Positions 10,222 through 19,495 of a stretch of DNA of 64,000 nucleotides are shown here, one piece after another. The stretch is from Enterovibrio sp. JCM 19048 (GTDB taxonomy: Bacteria > Pseudomonadota > Gammaproteobacteria > Enterobacterales > Vibrionaceae). Below the pieces are notes generated by a model. The model saw only the letters and a program-made list of their open reading frames with translations, did no database searches and had not been told where the DNA came from. The position numbers and the translations under genes were made by a program. Numbering within the stretch: the stretch's first letter is position 1; each line of letters opens with the position of its first letter. The stretch covers positions 61,711 to 125,710 of the forward strand of contig BAXE01000014.1 of assembly GCA_001310415.1 (NCBI GenBank), written 5' to 3'.

Positions 10222-10243
10222 CCCGGCGGTAGCGCCGGGTTTT
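10222..10243 (+). terminator. Rho-independent terminator after the EAL gene
   Basis: A 7-bp GC stem CCCGGCG / CGCCGGG, GTAG loop, followed by TTTT. Confidence 0.85.
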
Positions 10244-10406
10244 CGTTATATCGTCCATCCCTTAACCAGTCATGGGTCTGCCTCGCTGTAAATTTTACGT
10301 TCGCTCGCGTAAAGTGCTAGAATCAGCGCCAAATTCCATCGGCACCTTTTGCAACGTTTGCAAAGCGGTTGCGCGATAGACAGATTTCAGAAAGGCAATC
10401 ATCTCC

Positions 10407-11350
10407 ATGATTAATAACTCTATTCAGTGGTTCCCTGGCCACATGCACAAAGCGCGCAAAGAGATTGAAGAAGTCGTTCCAAAGATCGACGTCATCATCG
10501 AAGTGCTTGATGCCCGTATTCCGTTCAGCAGCGAAAACCCGCTGATCCGTCGTATCCGTAAAGACAAGCCTGTGATCAAGGTGCTGAACAAACGCGATTT
10601 GGCAGACCCTGAAATGACAGCCTGTGGCTTGAGCACCTTGAGAAAGAGCAAGGCGTAAAGGCGATGGCAATTACTACTGAGCAAATCAGTGAAGTAAACA
10701 AAATCATGGAGCTTTGCCGTAAACTTGCGCCACATCGCGAAGAGATGGGCAAGAACATCCGCACCATGATCATGGGGATCCCGAACGTGGGTAAATCCAC
10801 CATCATCAACACACTGGCAGGCCGAGTGGTTGCAAAAACCGGTAACCAGCCAGCAGTAACCCGTCAGCAGCAACGTATCAACCTACAAAACGGTGTCGTG
10901 CTGTCAGACACGCCAGGGATCTTGTGGCCGAAAGTTGAAAACCCACACAGTGGTTTCCGTCTGGCGGCAACTGGCGCGGTAAAAGACACCGCGATGGAAT
11001 ATGATGAAGTCGCTTTCTACACCGTTGAGTATCTGGCAAAAGCCTACCCAGAATTGCTGAAAAAGCGTTACAACATCGACGAGCTTCCAGAGAATGAAGT
11101 GGAGTTGATGGAAGCAATCGGCGAGAAGCGTGGCTGTTTGCGCGCCGGTGGCCGCATTGACCTGCACAAAGCCTCTGAAATCCTGCTGAATGACCTTCGT
11201 AGCGGCACCCTTGGACTTATCACGTTGGAACATCCAGATATGATCAGCCAAGAATTGGTTGAAGTGGAAGAAGCTGCAGCGCAAAAAGCGGAAGAGAAAG
11301 CCAAAAACAAAGAAGAACGCCGTAAGCGTTATCTGCGTAACAAACGCTGA
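10407..11350 (+). CDS. ylqF: YlqF/RbgA-type ribosome biogenesis GTPase, frameshifted
   Basis: Circularly permuted GTPase: the G4 motif NKRD precedes G1 GIPNVGKST and G3 DTPGI. The N-terminus WFPGHMHKARKEI is the classic YlqF start. A missing base near 10622 splits it; after repair about 314 residues. The family helps late assembly of the 50S ribosomal subunit. The C-terminal tail is a charged Glu/Lys/Arg-rich helix (EEAAAQKAEEKAKNKEERRKR). It has its own terminator. Confidence 0.92.
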
Positions 11351-11365
11351 TCCTTTCAAAAATTT

Positions 11366-11393
11366 AAAGCCCCGCATCTGCGGGGCTTTTTAT
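11366..11393. terminator. Bidirectional terminator
   Basis: A 10-bp stem AAAGCCCCGC / GCGGGGCTTT with a 4-base loop and flanking A and T runs, between the convergent ylqF and the gene at 11405. Confidence 0.9.
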
Positions 11394-11404
11394 TGGCTGC
11401 GGTA

Positions 11405-11845
11405 TTACTGAAAATCCGCCAGTGTCCAGGCACACACCTCTTCTGGCGTTAGCCGTACCAACTTGACCACCGACAGTTCATAACGGCGTGCATGACCAAG
11501 AATGGAAGATAAGTGGGATGAAATGGTGTCGTGACAAGCAAGATAGAGGCGTTTTTTGCAGCTTACCGCCATGTCTATCAGTTTGAGCATATCTTCCGGT
11601 TTCAGCAGATGGGTGTCATCCACCGCAATAAACGGGCAGTCGCGCTCTGCCATCTGCTGCCATTCCTGTTCGGTAATGGTTGTGTCACCACCGCAATAGG
11701 CGATTTTTGCCTTGGAAACGTCAAGCGTAAAAGGCGTGTCACCGTACTGCTCTAAAAGAAATTTGGTCTTCTCGGTGCGGTTTGCGCCGACAATCAGGCT
11801 GATGTCGTGAAGTTTGAGTTGGTAGTCGACTTTATGCCAGAGCAT
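11405..11845 (-). CDS. P-loop-like protein with a degenerate Walker A
   Basis: About 146 residues from MLWHKVDYQLKLHD. The sequence SLIVGANRTEKTKFLLEQ looks like a Walker A loop in which the last glycine is Glu (GxxxxEKT), and FIAVDDTHLL looks like Walker B. The overall pattern (strand, loop, helix; later a D-D pair; then LYLACHDTISS) suggests a small AAA/ATP-binding-type fold. I do not recognise a named family. No signal peptide. The frame is open 57 bp further upstream, but the ATG at 11845 has AGGGAAATC before it. Confidence 0.6.
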   Translation of the reverse strand: MLWHKVDYQLKLHDISLIVGANRTEKTKFLLEQYGDTPFTLDVSKAKIAYCGGDTTITEQEWQQMAERDCPFIAVDDTHLLKPEDMLKLIDMAVSCKKRLYLACHDTISSHLSSILGHARRYELSVVKLVRLTPEEVCAWTLADFQ

Positions 11846-12077
11846 GATTTCCCTATATGCAACTGTGTTGTTTAGATAAAGGTTATCGTAATTACACTTC
11901 AATTAACTGTCCATTTTGATGAAAGTTTTGTGTAGGCAAACCGAGACTTAGGTTCGCTTAACCGTTTTCTTTTGCGCAAATCAAGATTGTTTTCCGTCTC
12001 AAACCTACCCCAACAGTACAGCCATCTCTGTTCTATGATTCGTGAAACTAACGACAACTCATCGAACAGGATGGTTT

Positions 12078-13018
12078 ATGAACGAACTCATTGCTCTGGC
12101 ACAGCCGGGCGTTTTGTCTGATCCAACAACCCATGCAGAATTTCTGACCTTTACGCTCAAAGACCAGTGGCTGAATGTTGAGGAAATCAACGAGGCACTT
12201 TCCCAACTGCCCGGTATCGAAAAGTCCATCCGGCAAAAAGATTCAAATGCCGGGCTTTCCGTGACAATGGCTTTTCTGCAAACAGTTGGCCGATCCTGTT
12301 TCCTGATGTCGCCTTACCGAAAGAGCTGCATCCCTTCCCTGCCCTTGCCGATGGCGGGCGAACGTTTCCTTCCACGCCCGGTGATATCTTCCTGATGATT
12401 AAATCGGAAAGGAAAGACCTAAACTTTCAGGTAGCCAAACACATGGCCGGAGCGCTCAAGCACATCGCGGATTTGTCCGAAGATATCCAAGGCTATAAGT
12501 ATCTCGACAACCGCGACATGATCGATTTCGTTGATGGCACAGAAAACCCTGTCAGTGATGAACGCGCTGAAGCGGTATTGGTGAGCGAGGGCTCTGACAC
12601 AGAGGTTGGTGGGAGTTATCTGGTTGTTCAACGTTATGTCGATCGTCAGGAAGATTGGGATGCGCTTGCAACCGAGCAGCAAGAGCGTGTGGTTGGGCGA
12701 ACCAAAATGGATGACATTGAATTAAGCGATGAGGAGAAGCCTGCCTCGGCACACAATGCAAAAAGCAAAGTGGAAATCGACGGCGAGGAGATCAAAATGT
12801 TTCGCCAGAACCGTCCTTACGGGAATGCCATTGAACACGGCACCATGTTTGTCGGCTTCGCCGCTTCAGTCTCAACCATCGAAACCTCGCTTAGCCAGAT
12901 GATCCATGCCGATGAAAATGGCGACTACGATCACTTGTTGAATTTCGTTGAGGCTCAGACAGGCTGTAATTACTTTGTACCTTCACAGCGTTTTCTTGAT
13001 GCAAGATTTGAAGGATAG
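12078..13018 (+). CDS. DyP-type haem peroxidase (YfeX-like), frameshifted
   Basis: P-class dye-decolourising peroxidase of about 314 residues. The family motif is FVDGTENP (the catalytic Asp of GxxDG), followed by GGSYLVVQRY. The proximal haem His is probably in KPASAHNAK, and the distal Arg region is FRQNRPYGNA. One T is missing near 12273; restoring it gives MAFSANSWPILFPDVALPKE across the break. Substrates of bacterial P-type DyPs are unclear; an antioxidant or haem-related role is likely. Cytoplasmic, with no signal peptide. Confidence 0.9.
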
Positions 13019-13070
13019 AGGCGAGAGACAACAGATTAGAGACTTGAGATTAGAGATTTGGAGATAAAAG

Positions 13071-13105
13071 AGAGAAGAGAGAAGAGAGAAGAGAGAAGAG
13101 AGAAG
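13071..13105 (+). repeat. Heptanucleotide tandem repeat (AGAGAAG) x5
   Basis: Five exact copies of AGAGAAG lie in the short gap between convergent genes. A looser GA-rich stretch (repeated GAGATTAGAGA-like words) precedes it from 13035. Its copy number could vary between strains. Confidence 0.9.
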
Positions 13106-13119
13106 ATAGGTATAAACAC

Positions 13120-13147
13120 AATGAAGGCGGTGAAAACCGCCTTCATT
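13120..13147 (-). terminator. Terminator of the RidA-family gene
   Basis: A perfect 12-bp stem AATGAAGGCGGT / ACCGCCTTCATT with a GAAA/TTTC loop just after the probable stop of the RidA gene. The U-run is weak (UGUGUUUAUA). Confidence 0.7.
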
Positions 13148-13148
13148 G

Positions 13149-13525
13149 TTATGCGCAGCCTTAGCTTTGGTAGCTTCGCCTGCTGCGGCAACGAATGCCA
13201 TCTCGACCAGATAGTCAGGGTCAGCCAGCTCTACTTTCACACACGCGCGGCTTGGTGCAGTACCCGGTTCAAACCAGGCATCCCACACTTCGTTCATCGC
13301 AGGGAGATTTGCGAAATCGGTGATGTAAATAGTGACTGACAGAATGCGTGTTTTGTCGCTGCCAATACCGGCAAGATTTTTCTCAGCCTGTGCCAGAACC
13401 TGTTCAGTCTGTCCCTTGATATCGGCGCTTAAGTCGCTCTCAGGCACTTCTACAAAGTGAGCGATACCATTGAATACGGTGACATCTGACCAACGTTGCT
13501 CTGGGTTAATTCGATGAATTTTCAT
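13149..13525 (-). CDS. RidA-family protein (Rid/YjgF/UK114)
   Basis: Starts MKIHRINPEQRWSDVTVFNG and contains the RidA pattern QTEQVLAQAEKNLAGIGSDKTRILSVTIYITDFANLPAMNEVWDAWF, then the Arg of APSRACVKVELADPDYLVEM. RidA proteins hydrolyse reactive enamines/imines from PLP enzymes; subgroup members may do other things. As read, the frame runs on through the terminator and the GA repeat to 12983. One indel near 13165 would give a TAA at 13149 and the normal length of about 125 residues, which I prefer. Confidence 0.88.
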
Positions 13526-13790
13526 TGGTTTACTACCTGACTTTCAAAAAAAGACATAGTAACAGAAACGCCCTTCAATGGTCACCCAAATGGCTCAAAC
13601 GACGGCAATGAATTTTACATGATTTGTTGTCATTCAATTATTTCATCTTATTTATAAAGCAACTGTCTCGAAAATTATTAATCGATATTTCAGAAAAATG
13701 TAATCGTATTTATTCACTATACATTTAACAACAAATAAACGAGCATAAAAATCTCGACACATACATTTAAACATAAAAAAGGAAATAATA

Positions 13791-14375
13791 ATGAATAAGT
13801 TCCTGGCAATGCTGGCTTTTGTTATTGGTACAACAGCGATGTCTTTTACAGTAAATGCTGATGAATATGTATTAGATTCTGACGCTTCTTCAATTAACTT
13901 TGCCACCATTAAAAAAGCCTACACAGTAGAACCCGCAAACCTTACCAACGTCGAAGGGAAACTCGATGACGATGGTGCGTTTTCTATTACATCTCCGCTT
14001 AGCTCAATTAGCACAGGCATTCCCATCCGTGACGAGCGCTTGAATGCCTTGTTTTTCAATGCTCAGTCATTCCCGACATTGAGTGTAGCTGGCACGTTTC
14101 CCATGGATGAGGTTGAAAAGTCAGGTCGTCAAATGCAGGTTTCCCTGCCAGTAAAAGTGACACTTCACGGAAAAACAGTAGAAGTAAACTTTGATGTCAA
14201 TGTATTAAAGCTGGGTGATACTTTGGTCGCTTATACTTATAAACCAACCATTATCAGCGGCTCTTCATTTGGTATTCCAACTGAAAACCTGAATAAACTG
14301 GCAGAAACCGTTGGTAGTATTCCACTGTCCGATACAGTTCCGGTTAATGTTAGTCTCGTATTTAATAAAAAATAA
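13791..14375 (+). CDS. YceI-family periplasmic protein
   Basis: 194 residues with a signal peptide ending MSFTVNADEYVLD. The YceI lipocalin-like barrel follows: SSINFATIKK, TSPLSSISTGIPIRDERL, SFPTLSVAGTF, VKVTLHGKTVEVNFDV. Members bind isoprenoid-like lipids, and some respond to base or osmotic stress. The ATG has AAGGAAATAAT upstream. About 220 bp of AT-rich DNA before it presumably holds the promoter. It stands alone, with a terminator after it. Confidence 0.88.
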   Translation: MNKFLAMLAFVIGTTAMSFTVNADEYVLDSDASSINFATIKKAYTVEPANLTNVEGKLDDDGAFSITSPLSSISTGIPIRDERLNALFFNAQSFPTLSVAGTFPMDEVEKSGRQMQVSLPVKVTLHGKTVEVNFDVNVLKLGDTLVAYTYKPTIISGSSFGIPTENLNKLAETVGSIPLSDTVPVNVSLVFNKK

Positions 14376-14389
14376 GACACACCACTTAA

Positions 14390-14423
14390 ATAAAAATAGC
14401 CGGTTTGTCCGGCCATTTTTATT
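14390..14423. terminator. Bidirectional terminator
   Basis: An inverted repeat AATAAAAATAGCCGG / CCGGCCATTTTTATT (imperfect) between the convergent yceI-like and aminotransferase genes, with A and T runs on both sides. Confidence 0.8.
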
Positions 14424-14435
14424 AGATATTTCAGT

Positions 14436-15620
14436 TTATTCTGAAATAGCGATTAACGCATCTGCCAAATAGTCGATTCTTGCTTCAGTCAAACCGGCAA
14501 TGTTAATCCGGCTATCCCCGACCGCATAGATACCGAATTCATCGCGCAGTTTCGCAACCTGCTCAACCGAAAGGCCAAGCACAGAGAACATCCCTTTGTG
14601 CGATTTGATGAAATCGTACCGGTTATCACCGGTGCGTGCAGACAGCGCAGAGCTTAGGCCTTCACGCAAAGAAACAATGCGGTTTCGCATGGTATTTAGC
14701 TCTTCACGCCATTGTGTGGTCAGTGCGTCATCCGTCAGGATAGTCTGCACAATCGCAGCACCATGATCAGGTGGCATGGTATAGGTGGCTCGCGCCAGCT
14801 GAAGAATGCGCCCTTTCGCGTTCATTGCTTCTTCTTTGTTTTTGCCGATAACAATCGCAGCGCCGGTACGTTCACGGTAAAGACCAAAGCTTTTCGAGCA
14901 AGAAGTCGCAATTAGCATCTCTTCCACAGAGTCCGCAAGCAAACGCAGACCTGCTGCATCTTCCTCAATGCCCGAACCAAAACCCTGATAAGCAATGTCG
15001 ACAAACGGGGTAAACCCATTTTTCTGTGCCAATTCATTGATGGCTTCCCAATGCTCATGGCGAATGTCCGCGCCTGTTGGGTTGTGGCAGCAGCCATGAA
15101 GCAGGACGACATCGTCCGGGCCCGCTTTAGAGAGCGCCGCTAACATCGCTTCACCATCAACCTGTTTGGTAGTCATGTCAAAATACGGGTAATACTTCAC
15201 CGTCAACCCTGCTGCTTCCATAACAGGCTTATGGTTCACATAGCTTGGATTGGTGATCCACACCGTAGTAATAGGCTTTGCGAGATACATAAGATCAGCC
15301 AGCATGCGCAAAGCACCACTTGCGCCGGGAGTTTGCACCGCTGCACAGCGGCTGTAGCCATCGGTACCTTTCAGCAGCAGATCCACCATTGACTGGTTAA
15401 ACACTTCGCTGCCCGCAAGGCCGACATAGCTTTTGGTTGTCTGGGTTTCTGCAAGTTGCTGTTGCGCCGCTTTCACAGCCTGCATAATCGGAGTAATGCC
15501 CTGACTGTCTTTATATACACCAATGCCAAGATCCATTTTTTCGGTGCGTGGATCTTCACGGAATGCGATGGAGAGGGACAAGATAGGGTCTTGTTGCGCT
15601 GGAGTAAGCAGGTCTAACAT
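14436..15620 (-). CDS. Aspartate/aromatic aminotransferase (class I)
   Basis: 394 residues, intact. The PLP lysine lies in SCSKSFGLYRERTGA, the cofactor-binding Asn in HGCCHNPTGAD, and the substrate Arg near SRINIAGL. The protein belongs to the AspC/TyrB subgroup I-alpha of aminotransferases. It transfers amino groups between Asp or aromatic amino acids and 2-oxoglutarate. Its presence in the same 8 kb as phhAB fits Tyr/Phe catabolism, but it is a separate transcription unit and sequence alone does not settle Asp versus aromatic preference. Confidence 0.9.
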   Translation of the reverse strand: MLDLLTPAQQDPILSLSIAFREDPRTEKMDLGIGVYKDSQGITPIMQAVKAAQQQLAETQTTKSYVGLAGSEVFNQSMVDLLLKGTDGYSRCAAVQTPGASGALRMLADLMYLAKPITTVWITNPSYVNHKPVMEAAGLTVKYYPYFDMTTKQVDGEAMLAALSKAGPDDVVLLHGCCHNPTGADIRHEHWEAINELAQKNGFTPFVDIAYQGFGSGIEEDAAGLRLLADSVEEMLIATSCSKSFGLYRERTGAAIVIGKNKEEAMNAKGRILQLARATYTMPPDHGAAIVQTILTDDALTTQWREELNTMRNRIVSLREGLSSALSARTGDNRYDFIKSHKGMFSVLGLSVEQVAKLRDEFGIYAVGDSRINIAGLTEARIDYLADALIAISE

Positions 15621-15684
15621 TCAATAACTTCCATATTTGTAGACGGTGAAAGCTACATTACTAAATGCACAGTAAGGCGCAAGT

Positions 15685-15723
15685 AAAAAGCGCATCCGAT
15701 AGGTATCGTGATGCGCTTTTTTA
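15685..15723. terminator. Terminator of the protease-like gene
   Basis: A long inverted repeat AAAAAGCGCATC-(C)-GAT / ATC-(G)TGATGCGCTTTTTT with T-runs on both strands. Confidence 0.8.
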
Positions 15724-15783
15724 TACCCAAACAACCTGAAGTTGTAGGATTCAGCGAGACTGACTGGCGTTGTGATCGCGCCG

Positions 15784-16301
15784 TTACGGTTTAGGTTGTA
15801 CGTAGCGGCGGCTGACATCCACTAAAGCAGTGTCTCTCAGATAGCTCCGCCCCAGCAACACAGGGTAGATAAGATGCTGGCGATCCCTTAGCGTAAACTC
15901 GGTTTCTTCCGTTACATCACCAATGGTAATTGGCATTTCAACCACATAACGACGATCATAACCGTCAACACTGGACTGGATAATACGCACAATGCGTTTC
16001 ACCGGGCGCTCCATCACTTCACTTTTTTACCATCATGGGCCAGTCGGAAGCGTACCCACTTTTTACCATTGCGGTCGAACGGCTCGATATCTACTGCGCT
16101 GATCGAAGAGGTGGTTGCGCCGGTATCAACACGCGCCTTGAGTACGATGTTTATACCATCTACCTTCACCCACTCTTTTTCGCCCATCATCAGTTTGCCA
16201 TCAACGGCGTGTTCGTATGTCTGGGAAGAATCAGCTGCCAGCGCCATATGAAAAGGCAGGAAAGTCAGAAGAAAGAGAAAGGCAGCAATACGACGTTTCA
16301 T
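15784..16301 (-). CDS. Retropepsin-like (DUF785) periplasmic protease, frameshifted
   Basis: Signal peptide MKRRIAAFLFLLTFLPFHMALAA, then VLKARVDTGATTSSISAVDIEPF with the Asp-Thr-Gly of retropepsin-like aspartyl proteases, KKWVRFRL, VVEMPITIGDVTEETEFTLRDR and YPVLLGRSYL. These define the family annotated as putative ATP-dependent zinc protease/RimK-like (DUF785). A missing base near 16015 breaks the frame; repaired length is about 172 residues. Natural substrates are not known. Confidence 0.85.
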
Positions 16302-16340
16302 TGCAATGTCCTTGTGGTTTACAAAAAGAGAAAAACGAAA

Positions 16341-16381
16341 ACGCGCCGTAAGTGGATTTTCTCCCCTTATCCGGCGCGCTT
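16341..16381 (-). terminator. Terminator of nrdDG
   Basis: An imperfect stem AGCGCGCCGGATAAGG...CCACTTACGGCGCGT on the minus strand, followed by TTTTCGTTTTTCTC. Confidence 0.65.
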
Positions 16382-16414
16382 TAACAACTATAGCGGAAAA
16401 GATCCTGCTGAATG

Positions 16415-16885
16415 TTAGCAGGAGGTCAGGCGATGCACTACCTGATTACTGCTCCCTCGCCAAGGCAGCGAAGGGTCTGCAAGAGATTGGTCGAACTTTC
16501 CATCCACCAGCACTTCCACATACTCAACAACCTTGCGTTGGTTTTCGGTCAGTGTGTCCAGTGTGTACCCGGTCCAAAGCCAGATGTCTTTACCATCACA
16601 CTCTGCTCTCACCCGCTGAACCAATTGCAGAACAGCATCGAGGTTAGCGGGATGAAGCGGATCGCCACCACTCAGTGACAAACCACGGCGTTTGATTCGC
16701 GTGTCATTCAGATCGGCAATGATCCTGTCTTCCATGGTTTGATCAAATGGTTGCCCTGAACTTGGCGACCAGGTGCTCTGGTTATAGCACCCGCGGCACT
16801 GGTGCTCACACCCTGAAACAAACAGGGTGCAGCGCGTACCTTCTCCATTCACCACATCGACGGGGTAATATTGATGGAAGTTCAT
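16415..16885 (-). CDS. nrdG: Anaerobic ribonucleotide reductase activating protein
   Basis: 156 residues, intact. Radical SAM motif CEHQCRGCYN (CxxxCxxC), then LSLSGGDPLHPANL and DIWLWTGYTLDTL. NrdG uses a 4Fe-4S cluster and SAM to install the glycyl radical on NrdD. It starts 8 bp after nrdD, as in other gamma-proteobacteria. Confidence 0.97.
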   Translation of the reverse strand: MNFHQYYPVDVVNGEGTRCTLFVSGCEHQCRGCYNQSTWSPSSGQPFDQTMEDRIIADLNDTRIKRRGLSLSGGDPLHPANLDAVLQLVQRVRAECDGKDIWLWTGYTLDTLTENQRKVVEYVEVLVDGKFDQSLADPSLPWRGSSNQVVHRLTSC

Positions 16886-16893
16886 TGTCCGCC

Positions 16894-19013
16894 TTACATG
16901 TGCTTAACGCGACGTTTCACTTCTTCCTGTTTACCGTCGTTAAATGGGCGCGCATCCGGGCTGCCCAGGTAGCCACACACGCGGCGGGTTACCGAAACTT
17001 TGGTGCTGTCATGGTTGCCACAGCTCGGGCAGACAAAACCTTTGCTTGAACAATCAAACTCACCGGTGAAGCCACACTCGTAGCACTCGTCGATTGGCGT
17101 ATTGGTGCCGTAGTAAGGCACGCGCTCATAGCTGTAATCCCACACGTTTTCCAACGCTTCAACGTTGTGTTGAATGTTCGGGTATTCGCCGTAACAAATG
17201 AAACCACCGTTGGCGATTGACGGGTATGGCATTTCGAAATCGATCTTGTCGTAAGGGTTGACCTTCTTCTCCACATCCAAGTGGAAGCTGTTGGTGTAGT
17301 AACCTTTGTCGGTAACGCCCTCAACAACGCCAAACTCTTTTGCATCAATCTTACAGAAACGGCTGCACAGGTTTTCACTTGGTGTGCTGTAAAGGCTAAA
17401 ACCATAGCCCGTCTCTTCTTTCCAGCGATCCGTAGCCGCTTTCAGGTGCTTAACGATTTCAATCGCTTTTTCGCGCAGGATTTCGGAGTCGTACACATGC
17501 TGATCATTGCCAAACAGTGCATTAACGGTTTCATGTACACCAATATAACCCAGAGAAATGGACGCACGGCCGTTTTTAAAGATTTCGCTGACATCGTCAT
17601 CCGGATTCAGGCGCACACCACACGCACCTTCCATGTACAGGATTGGAGCAACGCGGGCTTTCACACCTTGCAGACGTGCAATGCGCGTATCAAGACCTTC
17701 ACGGGCAACGCCAAGTACATCGTCCAGCAGTTTGTAGAAGGTTTCTTCACAGCCGTTCGCACGCATAGCGATGCGCGGCAAGTTCAGGCTGATCACGCCA
17801 AGGTTGTTACGCCCTTCATGGATCAACTCGCCGTTTTCTTCGTACGGGCCAAGGAAGCTTCGACAGCCCATTGGTGTTTTGAATGAACCGGTCACTTCAA
17901 CCACACGGTCAAAGTTCAGGATGTCCGGGTACATGCGTTTAGATGCACATTCCAGCGCCAGCTTTTTGATGTCGTAGTTTGGCTCGCCGTCTTTCAGGTT
18001 CAGACCTGCTTTCAGGCTGAATACCAGTTTCGGAAATACCGCTGTTTTACGGTTTTTACCCAGACCGGCAATACGGTTACGTAAAATAGACTGCTGGATA
18101 AGGCGCGCAGACCAGGATTGACCCAGGCCAAAGCCAAAGGTCACAAACGGCGTCTGGCCATTTGCGGTGTGCAGCGTGTTTACTTCATATTCCAGTGATT
18201 GGAATGCGTCGTAACACTCTTTTTCGGTACGTGCCATGGCGTAACTTTCCGCATCCGGAATGTTCCACTCTTTGGCAATCGCCAGATGTTTTTCGTAGCT
18301 GATTTCAACGTACGGAGCCAGTGTTTCATCGATACGGTTGATTGTGGTGCCACCGTAAATGTGACTCGCCACCTGCGCGATGATTTGTGCTGTTACCGCC
18401 GTTGCCGTCTGGATAGATTTTGGCGTATCAATTTCCGCGTTACCCATTTTGAAGCATGGGTAAGCATGTTTTCCAGATCCACCAACATGCAGTTGAACAT
18501 CGGGAAGAATGGCGCGTAATCCAGATCGTGGTAGTGGATATCACCCTGCTCGTGTGCACGTACAACCGCTTTTGGCAGCATGTATTGTGTTGCGTAGTGC
18601 TTAGCAACGATGCCCGCCAGCAAATCTCGCTGGGTTGGGATCACCTTGCTGTCTTTGTTCGCATTCTCGTTGAGGATATCTGAGTTAGTTTGCTCTACCA
18701 GACCGCGGATTTCGTTGTTCAAACGGCTTTGTTTTTCACGAATACTGTCGCGGTCGTGACGGTATTCAATATATGCACGTGCAACCGCCTTGTACGGCCC
18801 TGCCATCAGGTGATTTTCAACAGCATCCTGGATCTGGTGGATATCCACTTCATCGTGACGCATAAACTGCGACAACACGCCATCTGCTACTGCTGCTGCA
18901 TAGGCTCGATCCATGTCTTCTACTGCTTGTGCCGCGCTCAGCACCGCTTCTTCGATGCGGTGGCATTCAAAAGGTACGCGGCATCCATCGCGTTTGATGA
19001 CAACAGGTTTCAC
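16894..19013 (-). CDS. nrdD: Anaerobic ribonucleoside-triphosphate reductase, frameshifted
   Basis: About 706 residues after repair (E. coli 712). The N-terminus has the ATP-cone KRDGCRVPFECHRIEEAV, then DIHYHDLDYAPFFPMFNCMLVDLENMLTH. The glycyl radical loop is RRVCGYLGSPDARPFND, preceded by CPSCGNHD of the zinc ribbon. A G is missing near 18457; restoring it gives THGFKMGNAEIDTPKS. The enzyme makes dNTPs without oxygen. Two FNR-like sites lie upstream. The ATG has a GAGGAGC ribosome site. Confidence 0.95.
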
Positions 19014-19144
19014 AAATAGCTCCTCAACGAACTTGGACCCTTTACTAGCAGGGAGAGAATGAAAAACGTAAGAAATTGCCGATAGCTAAATCGGGCAAGG
19101 ATTGCAGCGGTGAGACCCTCAATCTTTGTCCATTTTGTACAAAA

Positions 19145-19158
19145 ATGATCAAGATCGT
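19145..19158. promoter_or_regulatory. FNR-like box, proximal, upstream of nrdD
   Basis: ATGAT-CAAG-ATCGT matches the FNR consensus TTGAT-N4-ATCAA at 7 of 10 positions, about 135 bp before nrdD. Confidence 0.45.
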
Positions 19159-19289
19159 TTAAAGAATCAGCGATATTCCAGCGGCCTACATGCAAATGTG
19201 AACGAGGTCAAGGAATACCAAATATGGGGGTAATCGGACGCACAACTACAATATGTGGTGCATTAGACCGCTGACGACGAATTGATACA

Positions 19290-19303
19290 TTGATTTAGAT
19301 CAT
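19290..19303. promoter_or_regulatory. FNR-like box, distal, upstream of nrdD
   Basis: TTGAT-TTAG-ATCAT matches the FNR consensus at 9 of 10 positions, about 280 bp before nrdD and about 200 bp before the divergent gene. The interval 19014-19495 holds no convincing gene; it contains these sites. Confidence 0.55.
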
Positions 19304-19495
19304 GGCTCTGGGGGATGCGATTTTTATCTATTCGATTGTTGTGGTCGAACTTCAATAAATGAAAAAAGGCCAGCAAAATTTGCTACTAAGCACGCAAATT
19401 CATGATGTAGACAAATCTGGACGTTACCGTATGCACTACTATCCGAGGTGAGCCACCCTTTTTTACCATTACTACAATAAGTTACCTTTCTATTA

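Noticed and set aside
12983..13148. RidA C-terminal extension through the GA-repeat
   Set aside because: It translates a terminator hairpin and a heptanucleotide repeat; the family ends about 50 residues earlier.
15638..15657. Inverted repeat TGTAG-N10-CTACA before the aminotransferase as a TyrR box
   Set aside because: The spacing differs by two bases from the TyrR consensus, so the G and C are not 14 bp apart. Left out of the feature list.
19210..19265. NrdR boxes before nrdD
   Set aside because: The CACAACTACAATATGTGG stretch only partly resembles the NrdR box, and no second box at the normal spacing was seen.
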